This document shows positions 60,801 through 63,250 of a stretch of 64,000 nucleotides of DNA, piece after piece (positions within the stretch are counted from its first letter, which is position 1; every line of letters begins with the position of its first letter). Position numbers and translations under genes: made by a program. The stretch is from Anseranas semipalmata (Eukaryota > Chordata > Aves > Anseriformes > Anseranatidae), in assembly GCA_013399115.1 (NCBI GenBank), contig VXAA01001141.1:145234-209233 (forward strand), written 5' to 3'. The notes under the pieces were generated by a model. It was not told where the DNA came from. It saw only the letters and a list, made by a program, of their open reading frames with translations, and did no database searches.

Positions 60801-62307
60801 AACCCACCGTCCCGTTGTACCGTTGTGTTGTGTACCGTAGAAACAGCATGTGCTTGGCTTTTTTTGAGTTGCGCGTAGCCAGTCAAGGTGCATTGGCTTC
60901 ATCTTCACCTCCTCCAATGTGTCGAGTGCTTCTGGTACGTCTCCCAGCTGGGCGTGAGATTTGAAGCCTCTTGGGTGCAAGCGATGGCCGGGGCCGTCTT
61001 CTCTGCTCCTTGGGAGCGGAGCACGCAGGGGAGAAAGCGCTGTTGGCACCTGAGATGTCCTGCAGGCTTGCCAAATAATCCTGGCTGGGGGCTTGCTTGA
61101 CCCCGATGTTTATCTCCAGGGTAAAGGACGCGTACGGCGCGGCACCTACCCCAGCCCGACGTCTCCCGTCGCCGTACGCCTGCCCTCGGTGTCGGACGTC
61201 CCCGAGGAGACCATGAGCAGCGAGGAGGCCATGGAGATGGACGTCACGGAGCAGCAGCAAGCGGCCATGCAGCAGGAGGAGCGGGTGCTGACCGAGCAGA
61301 TCGAAAGCCTGCAGAAGGAGAAGTGAGTCTGGCCTTGGATTCGAGCCACGCTCGTTCCCATGCCCGATACCTTTAGGTTCAGCTTGGGTGTGACTTGAGT
61401 GCGGCTGGGTTGTGGGGTTGATGTGCTGCTCACGGGACTCCTTCGCATCCCTCTTGTTTTCCTTCCCCCCCTCTTCCAGTCCTGTTGGGTCACGGGGTTG
61501 GTTTTCGCAGGGAGGAGCTGACGTTCGAGATGCTGACGCTGGAGCCCCGCGCCTCTGACGACGAAACGCTCGAGTCCGAAGCCTCCATCGGCACTGCCGA
61601 CAGCTCTGAAAACCTAAACTTTGACTCTGAAGGAGCAATCTCCGATCGTTCGGGTGAGTCAACGCCTCCCCATAGCCGGGGGTTTTTTTGATTAAGCCAT
61701 TCCACAGTAAAGCTGCCTGCTCTGCATGTGGCAATTCCTGCTGGCTTTAGTGCGCTGGGCAAGCAGTAGTGATTAAAACACAGCCTGGGGGAGGTGGGAT
61801 GCCTGCCGAAGGCCGGATCCCGGCCACTAACCCTCCTGTGGTCCCTGTTCCCCAGAGCGAAGCGTAGCACTTAGCTCCCTGCGTCCCATCAAGGCGGAGG
61901 GGCCGAGCCGGCTGCGAAGGCACCTCAGGACGCGGCCGGACGCCGTGGACGCGACGGACGCCTCCGTCGTCTCCTCCTCCTCCTCCTCCCAGTCATCCAC
62001 CTCCTGCTTACCCCACCTGCCCCGCAAGCGCTTCCAGATGTACTCCAAATCGCCCTTCTACCGAGCGGGGGGCCCGGGTGAGCCCCCCGAGCCCGCCTCG
62101 GGGCTGCCCGACGACCGCCCCCAGTTCACCACCCGCGGGACCTTCAACCCCGAGAAGGGCAAGCAGAAACTGAAGAGCGTGAAGAACTCCCCCCCGAAAA
62201 CCAAAGAGCCGCCGGAGGGGGGGGCGGGCCGCAAGAGAAACCCCGAGGCCGACCGGGCCGCCGGCCAGCAGTTCGTCCTCCTGGGGAGCAACGAGTTCAT
62301 GGTGTGA
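6725..62307 (+). CDS. MYO9A: MYO9A, unconventional myosin-IXa (5' part outside window), 33 coding exons
   Basis: This is the C-terminal ~2086 residues of an actin-based, single-headed class IX myosin whose tail is a GTPase-activating protein for Rho. In order the product shows: second half of the motor (1-140), the class IX loop 2 insertion (~140-321), actin-contact/SH-helix/converter (~322-440), six IQ-like repeats (~450-580), a long tail with a coiled coil (~940-990), a C1 zinc domain (~1520-1570), RhoGAP (~1585-1775) and a Ser/acidic C-terminus. I joined exons by GT/AG boundaries and phase; every junction keeps frame and the total is divisible by three. MYO9A rather than MYO9B is chosen because the tail ([42 protein letters not shown]) and the NEFMV end match remembered human MYO9A. 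Family knowledge: MYO9A acts in epithelial junctions, cilia and neurons by local Rho inactivation. The start codon, P-loop and N-terminal domain are not in the window. Confidence 0.96.
6847..8028 (+). other. MYO9A: Intron 1 (1182 nt)
   Basis: gtaagt ... ctttccag. I see no coding sequence, repeat family or RNA gene in it. Confidence 0.85.
8029..8170 (+). CDS. MYO9A: MYO9A exon 2: motor domain
   Basis: 142 nt, phase 2 in, 0 out; residues 41-88. It contains the myosin motifs [13 protein letters not shown] and [19 protein letters not shown]-x-V-x-Y is a myosin hallmark. The start at 8029 follows ctttccag; a second tttacag at 8004 would not keep the family sequence. The donor is the unusual gtctgt. 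Confidence 0.95.
8171..8933 (+). other. MYO9A: Intron 2 (763 nt)
   Basis: The donor gtctgt deviates from consensus. The acceptor has a long pyrimidine tract ending in ctgtccctag. Nothing else is recognised. Confidence 0.85.
8934..9129 (+). CDS. MYO9A: MYO9A exon 3: motor domain into loop 2 insertion
   Basis: 196 nt, phase 0 in, 1 out; residues 88-153. [20 protein letters not shown] is the myosin E-K-N-x-D helix. The MYO9-type segment [20 protein letters not shown] follows, and the exon ends in a basic stretch ([13 protein letters not shown]) that begins the class IX loop 2 insertion. Donor gtaagt. Confidence 0.95.
9130..13674 (+). other. MYO9A: Intron 3 (4545 nt)
   Basis: No exon is recognised. 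It includes a perfect 13-bp AT-rich inverted repeat (10482-10513). An open frame on the minus strand at 11485-12108 has no recognisable protein features. Confidence 0.8.
10482..10513. repeat. Perfect inverted repeat, 13-bp arms, 6-nt loop
   Basis: Left arm ttatatctatata (10482-10494), spacer aatcaa, right arm tatatagatataa (10501-10513). The arms are exact reverse complements. It lies in intron 3, far from exon boundaries. It could form a hairpin or cruciform, or be a chance product of simple TA-rich sequence. Confidence 0.9.
13675..13794 (+). CDS. MYO9A: MYO9A exon 4: loop 2 insertion
   Basis: 120 nt, phase 1 in and out; residues 154-193. It contains [20 protein letters not shown] and RCKEEKYS. 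The segment belongs to the class IX-specific insertion at the actin-binding loop 2, absent from other myosin classes. Acceptor tgcttcccaag, donor gtaagg. Confidence 0.93.
13795..18868 (+). other. MYO9A: Intron 4 (5074 nt)
   Basis: No exon is recognised. It contains a 16-bp imperfect tandem repeat (15392-15440), a short TG/TA-rich patch near 14707-14726 and a T-run near 16481-16492. Confidence 0.8.
15392..15440 (+). repeat. Short imperfect tandem repeat, about three 16-bp units
   Basis: Units begin ccttgtttattatgga, ccttgtttactatgga and cctcgtttatttacgga. The first two differ at one base; the third is more diverged. It has no obvious link to splicing. Confidence 0.8.
18869..18944 (+). CDS. 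MYO9A: MYO9A exon 5: loop 2 insertion
   Basis: 76 nt, phase 1 in, 2 out; residues 194-218. It reads [15 protein letters not shown] followed by [10 protein letters not shown], matching the MYO9A-type sequence after EEKYS. Acceptor tgctttag, donor gtaagt. Both phases are asymmetric, so skipping it would break the frame. The RTPLS segment is a plausible phosphorylation patch; this is inference only. Confidence 0.9.
18945..24046 (+). other. MYO9A: Intron 5 (5102 nt)
   Basis: Contains a T-run (22327-22343) and an A-run (22638-22649). A tRNA A-box-like string at 21970 has no partner B box. No exon or known repeat family is recognised. Confidence 0.8.
24047..24190 (+). CDS. MYO9A: MYO9A exon 6: loop 2 insertion
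   Basis: 144 nt, phase 2 in and out; residues 219-266. It contains [37 protein letters not shown] and HGILM. The phases are symmetric, so skipping removes 48 residues in frame. Acceptor ggtgtttcag, donor gttagt (T at +3, less common). Confidence 0.93.
24191..25018 (+). other. MYO9A: Intron 6 (828 nt)
   Basis: gttagt ... ctccccag. Nothing further is recognised. Confidence 0.85.
25019..25058 (+). CDS. MYO9A: MYO9A exon 7: 40-nt exon, basic part of loop 2 insertion
   Basis: Only 40 nt, phase 2 in, 0 out; residues 267-280. It reads [14 protein letters not shown] with the split first codon. The short basic segment sits just before the actin-facing end of loop 2. Acceptor ctccccag, donor gtgaga. 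Length is not a multiple of three, so it must be included for frame. Confidence 0.9.
25059..26746 (+). other. MYO9A: Intron 7 (1688 nt)
   Basis: No exon is recognised. A doubled tctgctctgt lies near 25182-25201. An AT-rich stretch at 26379-26475 has homeodomain-like TAATTA and SOX-like ACAAAG strings. Confidence 0.8.
26747..26869 (+). CDS. MYO9A: MYO9A exon 8: polybasic end of loop 2 insertion
   Basis: 123 nt, phase 0 in and out; residues 281-321. It contains [20 protein letters not shown] and [18 protein letters not shown]. The lysine cluster is the family's high-affinity actin contact in loop 2, which is linked to processive behaviour of single-headed class IX motors (family knowledge). 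Acceptor ttctgcag, donor gtaatg. Confidence 0.95.
27883..27966. repeat. TA/TATG microsatellite
   Basis: Interrupted runs of ta with tatg and tgta variants, split by a short unique segment near 27927-27940. Likely length-polymorphic; no function inferred. Confidence 0.9.
30701..30724 (+). promoter_or_regulatory. MYO9A: Possible 24-nt exon extension from an upstream acceptor
   Basis: The sequence just before exon 9 contains an earlier AG at 30699-30700, preceded by the strong tract ctcccttctctgtttcccag. Using it would add eight in-frame codons (LKMYSLLQ) without a stop. The family-standard exon begins at 30725. Whether the upstream site is used is unknown. Confidence 0.45.
30725..30805 (+). 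CDS. MYO9A: MYO9A exon 9: motor helix after loop 2
   Basis: 81 nt, phase 0 in and out; residues 322-348. It reads [20 protein letters not shown] and then IRSNAEK. This is the universal myosin S-L-x-x-L-M ... P-x-F-V-+-C-I-x-x-N segment that follows loop 2. Acceptor ctattgcag, donor gtaaac. Confidence 0.96.
30806..31939 (+). other. MYO9A: Intron 9 (1134 nt)
   Basis: Contains a short (aaag)n run at 31077-31096. Nothing else is recognised. Confidence 0.85.
31940..32050 (+). CDS. MYO9A: MYO9A exon 10: SH helix region of motor
   Basis: 111 nt, phase 0 in and out; residues 349-385. It contains [20 protein letters not shown] and [11 protein letters not shown]-x-x-G-x-L-E-x-x-R-I is the SH1/SH2 helix motif that couples ATP state to the lever arm. 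The donor gttggc is weak (T at +3, G at +4). Confidence 0.96.
32051..33331 (+). other. MYO9A: Intron 10 (1281 nt)
   Basis: Contains a doubled gcagtattttttcataa-like unit (32306-32345). Long T-rich acceptor tract. No exon is recognised. Confidence 0.85.
33332..33454 (+). CDS. MYO9A: MYO9A exon 11: converter
   Basis: 123 nt, phase 0 in and out; residues 386-426. It contains [38 protein letters not shown]. The final Y-x-x-G-x-T precedes the V-F-x-K of the next exon, the usual converter-to-neck junction. Donor gtaaat. Confidence 0.95.
33455..33816 (+). other. MYO9A: Intron 11 (362 nt) with TTC-rich tract
   Basis: Contains about 55 nt of almost pure pyrimidine (33542-33596, repeated ttc/tttc), plus the T-rich acceptor run ending at 33816. 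Confidence 0.9.
33542..33596 (+). repeat. Polypyrimidine (TTC)n-type simple repeat
   Basis: Nearly uninterrupted T and C on the sense strand, about 220 nt before the true acceptor of exon 12. It could bind PTB-like proteins or adopt triplex structure; both are inference. Confidence 0.9.
33817..33966 (+). CDS. MYO9A: MYO9A exon 12: end of converter and first IQ motif
   Basis: 150 nt, phase 0 in and out; residues 427-476. It starts [17 protein letters not shown], then IQ-like [15 protein letters not shown], and ends AAVTIQ, the first half of the second IQ. IQ motifs bind calmodulin or related light chains and make the lever arm. Acceptor ttttccag, donor gtaggt. Confidence 0.95.
34222..34532 (+). 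CDS. MYO9A: MYO9A exon 13: IQ motifs 2-6
   Basis: 311 nt, phase 0 in, 2 out; residues 477-580. IQ-like repeats are [13 protein letters not shown] (split with exon 12), [45 protein letters not shown] and [15 protein letters not shown]. With exon 12 this gives six. A non-IQ spacer ([14 protein letters not shown]) separates repeats 2 and 3. The preceding intron is only 255 nt (33967-34221). Donor gtaatg. Confidence 0.94.
34533..35510 (+). other. MYO9A: Intron 13 (978 nt)
   Basis: gtaatg ... tttcttgcag. Short gatgagatg-type repeats lie near 35418-35438. No exon is recognised. Confidence 0.85.
35511..37181 (+). CDS. MYO9A: MYO9A exon 14: giant tail exon with coiled coil
   Basis: 1671 nt, phase 2 in, 2 out; residues 580-1137. 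It opens [13 protein letters not shown] and carries the conserved blocks [55 protein letters not shown] and [16 protein letters not shown] heptad-like charged segment (about 36583-36750; [33 protein letters not shown]) is predicted coiled coil. The remainder is Ser/Pro-rich and probably disordered. It ends in [11 protein letters not shown]. Donor gtgagt at 37182; one base into it the frame meets a TGA (37183-37185), so failure to splice truncates the protein before C1 and RhoGAP. The middle (about 36050-36560) is the least conserved against my memory of human MYO9A. Confidence 0.96.
37182..38604 (+). other. MYO9A: Intron 14 (1423 nt)
   Basis: Contains an AATAAA at 38261-38266 in an A-rich stretch. 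The acceptor is a tandem cagcag. No other exon is recognised; phase requires that exon 15 lies between exon 14 and exon 16. Confidence 0.85.
38605..38683 (+). CDS. MYO9A: MYO9A exon 15: tail linker, NAGNAG acceptor
   Basis: 79 nt, phase 2 in, 0 out; residues 1138-1163. It reads [18 protein letters not shown], then MPGSGRGE, weakly like the human tail segment ending WKPVKLAGPGQRE. The length (1 mod 3) is exactly what joins exon 14 to the phase 0 exons downstream. Acceptor ttgcctttcagcag offers two AGs (38601, 38604): the second gives Gln at the junction, the first gives His-Arg. Donor gtaagt. Confidence 0.8.
38684..39235 (+). other. MYO9A: Intron 15 (552 nt)
   Basis: gtaagt ... gtcaagcag. T-rich before the acceptor. 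Nothing else is recognised. Confidence 0.8.
39236..39448 (+). CDS. MYO9A: MYO9A exon 16: probable cassette exon, basic then acidic
   Basis: 213 nt (71 codons), phase 0 in and out; residues 1164-1234. It begins [20 protein letters not shown], continues [19 protein letters not shown] and ends ACYSDSEM. A basic patch followed by an acidic patch is seen directly. Exon 15 also joins in frame straight to exon 17, and the human protein form I remember best lacks this block, so I infer a cassette exon. Donor gtaatt. Coding status is supported by clean splice sites, an open frame, and the exact junction phase. Confidence 0.8.
39449..45412 (+). other. MYO9A: Intron 16 (5964 nt)
   Basis: The largest complete intron in the window. 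It has an AATAAA (43484-43489) followed by a T/C-rich stretch, which could act as an intronic poly(A) signal. AT-rich stretch 44640-44800. Open frames such as 42820-43125 look like chance. No known repeat or exon is recognised. Confidence 0.8.
45413..45525 (+). CDS. MYO9A: MYO9A exon 17: tail linker
   Basis: 113 nt, phase 0 in, 2 out; residues 1235-1272. It contains [20 protein letters not shown] and IGKLAAAQK, matching the family block LHKTMSQGE. Acceptor gaattgttacag, donor gtatgg. Another reading frame is also open across it, but only this one joins with the right phase on both sides. Confidence 0.92.
45526..45955 (+). other. MYO9A: Intron 17 (430 nt)
   Basis: gtatgg ... atttccag. Nothing recognised. 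Confidence 0.85.
45956..46113 (+). CDS. MYO9A: MYO9A exon 18: basic tail linker
   Basis: 158 nt, phase 2 in, 1 out; residues 1272-1324. [19 protein letters not shown] is the conserved basic block. The rest ([19 protein letters not shown]) is less conserved. The donor at 46114 is gtgagt. An earlier gtgatt inside the exon (46086) would lose the codon phase needed for exon 19. Confidence 0.92.
46114..47220 (+). other. MYO9A: Intron 18 (1107 nt)
   Basis: gtgagt ... tcacctgtag. An open frame at 46489-46791 has no recognisable features and no matching splice pair. Confidence 0.8.
47221..47444 (+). CDS. MYO9A: MYO9A exon 19: tail, basic cluster
   Basis: 224 nt, phase 1 in, 0 out; residues 1325-1399. 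It contains [20 protein letters not shown], then a [15 protein letters not shown] basic block and [12 protein letters not shown]. The KRKR run resembles a nuclear or membrane-binding basic patch (inference). Donor gtagtg. Confidence 0.95.
47445..47944 (+). other. MYO9A: Intron 19 (500 nt)
   Basis: gtagtg ... ggtttccag. The exon 19 frame stays open for 19 codons into it. No known element. Confidence 0.85.
47945..48061 (+). CDS. MYO9A: MYO9A exon 20: tail helical region
   Basis: 117 nt, phase 0 in and out; residues 1400-1438. It contains [20 protein letters not shown] and [15 protein letters not shown], nearly identical to the remembered human sequence. Donor gtaagt. Confidence 0.96.
48062..48755 (+). 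other. MYO9A: Intron 20 (694 nt)
   Basis: gtaagt ... tttccataaaag. T-rich near 48618-48631. No exon is recognised. Confidence 0.85.
48756..48944 (+). CDS. MYO9A: MYO9A exon 21: tail helical region
   Basis: 189 nt, phase 0 in and out; residues 1439-1501. It contains [40 protein letters not shown] and FKVFLDEYM. It seems one residue shorter than human at RDWSESP. The exon has an internal gtgagt (48850-48855) that looks like a donor but would shift frame. Donor used: gtagtc. Confidence 0.95.
48945..49619 (+). other. MYO9A: Intron 21 (675 nt)
   Basis: gtagtc ... tttaataccag. Nothing recognised. Confidence 0.85.
49620..49667 (+). CDS. MYO9A: MYO9A exon 22: 48-nt polybasic exon
   Basis: 48 nt, phase 0 in and out; residues 1502-1517, reading [16 protein letters not shown]. 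It places a strong polybasic cluster directly before the C1 domain. Skipping it would keep frame, so optional use is possible, although it is a constitutive part of the protein as I remember it. Acceptor aataccag, donor gtgagt. Confidence 0.92.
49668..50399 (+). other. MYO9A: Intron 22 (732 nt)
   Basis: gtgagt ... ttttcatcgcag. No exon or known repeat is recognised. Confidence 0.85.
50400..50511 (+). CDS. MYO9A: MYO9A exon 23: C1 domain, first half
   Basis: 112 nt, phase 0 in, 1 out; residues 1518-1555. It reads [20 protein letters not shown] and [17 protein letters not shown]. It supplies the first His and three Cys of the C1 zinc ligands (H-x12-C-x2-C-x12-C). C1 domains bind two zinc ions; typical ones bind diacylglycerol, but in class IX myosins this is not well established. 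Donor gtaagc. Confidence 0.96.
50512..51403 (+). other. MYO9A: Intron 23 (892 nt)
   Basis: Several T-runs (about 51002-51016, 51181-51193, 51240-51262). Acceptor tttgttgcag. No exon is recognised. Confidence 0.85.
51404..51465 (+). CDS. MYO9A: MYO9A exon 24: C1 domain, second half
   Basis: 62 nt, phase 1 in, 0 out; residues 1555-1575, [18 protein letters not shown] then SKK. It completes the C1 zinc ligands (C-x2-C-x4-H-x2-C-x7-C). The intron splits the C-x2-C pair. Donor gtaagt. Confidence 0.96.
51466..54443 (+). other. MYO9A: Intron 24 (2978 nt)
   Basis: Contains a TA microsatellite (52466-52520). No exon or known repeat family is recognised. Confidence 0.8.
52466..52520. repeat. TA microsatellite with atatatgaat variants
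   Basis: Runs of ta broken by regularly placed gaa (atatatgaat occurs three times), suggesting slippage from a longer unit. Confidence 0.9.
54444..54636 (+). CDS. MYO9A: MYO9A exon 25: RhoGAP domain with arginine finger
   Basis: 193 nt, phase 0 in, 1 out; residues 1576-1639. It contains [40 protein letters not shown] and [15 protein letters not shown]. The Arg of GIYRKSG (codon 54582-54584, residue ~1622) aligns with the catalytic arginine finger of RhoGAPs (Arg85 of p50RhoGAP), so the domain should be active on Rho. Acceptor cttccccgtcag, donor gtagaa. Confidence 0.97.
54637..55083 (+). other. MYO9A: Intron 25 (447 nt)
   Basis: gtagaa ... tgaacag. The acceptor has a poor pyrimidine tract (aatcccaatgaacag). 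Nothing else is recognised. Confidence 0.85.
55084..55212 (+). CDS. MYO9A: MYO9A exon 26: RhoGAP domain
   Basis: 129 nt, phase 1 in, 1 out; residues 1640-1682. It contains [20 protein letters not shown] and [13 protein letters not shown]-x-x-x-R-x-L-P-x-P-L is a RhoGAP signature; the Lys corresponds to Lys122 of p50RhoGAP. Donor gtaagg. Confidence 0.97.
55213..55687 (+). other. MYO9A: Intron 26 (475 nt), about half CR1
   Basis: A CR1 3' end (55238-55455) sits 25 nt past the donor. The acceptor is gtgttctctgcag. Confidence 0.9.
55238..55455 (+). mobile_element. CR1 LINE, 3' end fragment (sense orientation)
   Basis: Recognised from agactggatataaggaagaa, ggcactggcacaggttgccc, aggctggatggggctttggg, caacctgg, ggttggacaagatgatcttt and the terminal attctgtgattc. 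CR1 is the dominant avian LINE; copies are usually 5'-truncated to this 3' end, as here. No coding capacity remains. The little-degraded sequence suggests a comparatively recent insertion. Confidence 0.93.
55688..55793 (+). CDS. MYO9A: MYO9A exon 27: RhoGAP domain
   Basis: 106 nt, phase 1 in, 2 out; residues 1683-1718. It contains [20 protein letters not shown] and [12 protein letters not shown]; the L-x-x-L-x-x-H-L-x-x-V helix is typical of RhoGAP folds. Donor gtacat. Confidence 0.96.
55794..55897 (+). other. MYO9A: Intron 27 (104 nt), shortest in window
   Basis: gtacat ... ttttttttag. Open in the upstream reading frame throughout, but 104 is not a multiple of three, so retention shifts the frame in the middle of RhoGAP. 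Confidence 0.92.
55898..56029 (+). CDS. MYO9A: MYO9A exon 28: RhoGAP domain
   Basis: 132 nt, phase 2 in and out; residues 1718-1761. It contains [20 protein letters not shown] and [19 protein letters not shown]-x-M-x-x-x-x-L-A-x-V-F-x-P is the third RhoGAP signature; the Asn matches Asn194 of p50RhoGAP. Donor gtaagg. Confidence 0.97.
56030..57425 (+). other. MYO9A: Intron 28 (1396 nt) with old CR1-like remnant
   Basis: A degraded LINE-like region lies at about 56510-56868. The acceptor has a good tract (gttaccccccag). No exon is recognised. Confidence 0.8.
56510..56868 (+). mobile_element. Degraded older CR1-like LINE fragment
   Basis: Near the start, ttagatttctttaaggtatt translates as LDFFKVFD, like the reverse transcriptase motif LDFSKAFD of CR1. 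Near the end, agtggtcctttttggcctta resembles the 3' end of older amniote CR1 copies (gtggtcccttctggcctta). Stop codons interrupt the frame. The match is from memory and the borders are approximate. Confidence 0.45.
57426..57549 (+). CDS. MYO9A: MYO9A exon 29: end of RhoGAP domain
   Basis: 124 nt, phase 2 in, 0 out; residues 1762-1803. It contains [40 protein letters not shown] and M. It forms the last RhoGAP helix and a following charged helix. Donor gtgaga. Confidence 0.96.
57550..58610 (+). other. MYO9A: Intron 29 (1061 nt)
   Basis: Contains a CT-rich run (57721-57748). Ends with cctctctaatccag. No other exon is recognised. Confidence 0.8.
58611..58664 (+). CDS. MYO9A: MYO9A exon 30: 54-nt probable cassette exon
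   Basis: 54 nt, phase 0 in and out; residues 1804-1821, reading [18 protein letters not shown]. It is flanked by ctctaatccag and the donor gtatgt. I recall an almost identical segment between RRSM and GKGR in MYO9A of other vertebrates. Exon 29 also joins in frame to exon 31, so it can be included or skipped. It lies just after the RhoGAP domain and is hydrophobic/basic. Confidence 0.85.
58665..61119 (+). other. MYO9A: Intron 30 (2455 nt)
   Basis: gtatgt ... tttatctccag. GC-rich compared with upstream introns, with several CpG-containing patches (58680-59060). No exon or known repeat is recognised. Confidence 0.8.
61120..61322 (+). CDS. MYO9A: MYO9A exon 31: post-GAP linker and coiled coil
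   Basis: 203 nt, phase 0 in, 2 out; residues 1822-1889. It contains [40 protein letters not shown] and a Gln/Glu-rich helix ([20 protein letters not shown]). Coiled-coil propensity is high at its end. Donor gtgagt overlaps the reading-frame TGA. Confidence 0.95.
61511..61653 (+). CDS. MYO9A: MYO9A exon 32: acidic C-terminal region
   Basis: 143 nt, phase 2 in, 1 out; residues 1889-1937. It contains [20 protein letters not shown] and [20 protein letters not shown]: acidic, Ser-rich, likely phosphorylated (casein kinase 2-like SDDE, inference). Flanked by short introns (188 nt, 61323-61510, and 202 nt, 61654-61855). Donor gtgagt. Confidence 0.95.
61856..62307 (+). CDS. MYO9A: MYO9A exon 33: C-terminus and stop
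   Basis: 452 coding nt, phase 1 in, TGA stop at 62305-62307; residues 1937-2086. Conserved blocks are [37 protein letters not shown] and the final LLGSNEFMV. Between them are a six-Ser run from (tcc)6 at 61972-61989 and a diverged Pro/Gly/Arg-rich part. Third codon positions are overwhelmingly G or C, unlike the motor exons. An internal ggtgag (62079-62084) resembles a donor. Confidence 0.96.
61972..61989 (+). repeat. MYO9A: (TCC)6 coding microsatellite, Ser run
   Basis: Six perfect tcc triplets encode consecutive Ser residues in exon 33. Likely to vary in length between individuals or species. Confidence 0.9.
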
Positions 62308-62829
62308 GGCACGAGCCCCCCGGCCCGCGGCGGAGCCTCGAGCACCCCCCGGCGTCACCATCGTCATTGTCACCATCCCCTCGCCGATCGCTTGGGCGCC
62401 AGCGCCGGGGGGAGACGAGCGCTCGGGTCGGAAGGCTGGTGGGGACGGGTCCAGCAGTGGCCTTAGCGGTGTGGGGTCGGGAGCGGCCGGGGCTTGGGGA
62501 CAGAGGGACAGAGGAGGGACAGAGGGACGCGGTGAAAGCCCCGGGTCCCGGCTCGGGAGTCCTCGTGCCCATAGCCGGTCCCATCGCCGAGCGAGGAAGC
62601 AGGAATGTGCAGGAAGCAAAGCCCAGGCGCACGGATCCGGCCGCGCTGCCGGCAGCAGCGGGCTCCAAGCCCCCTGCGCTGTACGCGTGTCGATCGAGCA
62701 AAAGCCAAGTGCATGGAAAAGTGTTAAGGAAATCTGCCAAAAGTCGTCTTTTTTTTTTTTTTTCTTTTTCAATGTGACCTAACCACCCTCCTCTTGTTTT
62801 TTTTTTTGTTCTTTTTTGAGACCATCAGT

Positions 62830-62835
62830 ATTAAA
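62830..62835 (+). promoter_or_regulatory. MYO9A: Candidate poly(A) signal ATTAAA
   Basis: ATTAAA variant followed by A-rich and (taa)n sequence, about 525 nt after the stop. The A-rich surroundings make false assignment likely. Confidence 0.3.
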
Positions 62836-63227
62836 AAAAATAATAATAATAATCAAGGACTTACTTGAAGCTCTATCTGTTTATATTCTGGTTTACTGGA
62901 GTTTATTGTAAATATTTTTTTAATAGTTTTTTTTTTTTTAATGTTTTTCCCCAGACAGGACTTCTTTTTTCTGTGCCAGGGCGAGGGAAGCAGTGGGCGA
63001 CGCGGGGTCACGGCGCACATCGTCATTCGCGAGAAACCCACTGGGGTGTAATTAGCGTCACTTAGAAGCAGTGCCCGCGATAGCGCTAATTATCGGCGCT
63101 CGCTAACGACCAGGGGGCTTAATCCCTCCCGCGCCAGCTCGGCTGCAGCCAGGGTGCTCGGAGAAGCGCCGTGAGCCCCAGTCGCTGGAAGAGGAGAGAT
63201 TAGGAGCCCGGGGACGCTAATTGGATT

Positions 63228-63233
63228 AATAAA
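63228..63233 (+). promoter_or_regulatory. MYO9A: Candidate poly(A) signal AATAAA
   Basis: Canonical hexamer about 920 nt after the stop; a TGTGCGTG-rich stretch begins about 35 nt later, as expected of a downstream GU-rich element. Confidence 0.5.
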
Positions 63234-63250
63234 TGCTGGATCTGCCCTTT

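Larger units (their letters stand above)
62308..63250 (+). other. MYO9A: MYO9A 3' UTR (end estimated)
   Basis: The first ~400 nt after the stop are very GC-rich with many CpGs. Then come T-runs (62749-62763, 62799-62808), a (taa)n patch (62838-62854) and AT-rich sequence. The end is set by the AATAAA at 63228-63233 and is uncertain; the transcript could extend past the window. Confidence 0.6.

Noticed and set aside
60883..61734. 283-codon open frame on the minus strand over exons 31-32
   Set aside because: It is the antisense shadow of GC-rich coding sequence and has no recognisable protein features.
62008..62772. 254-codon open frame on the minus strand over exon 33 and the 3' UTR
   Set aside because: Lies opposite a GC-rich coding exon where stops are rare on all frames; composition is Pro/Arg/Gly with no domain.
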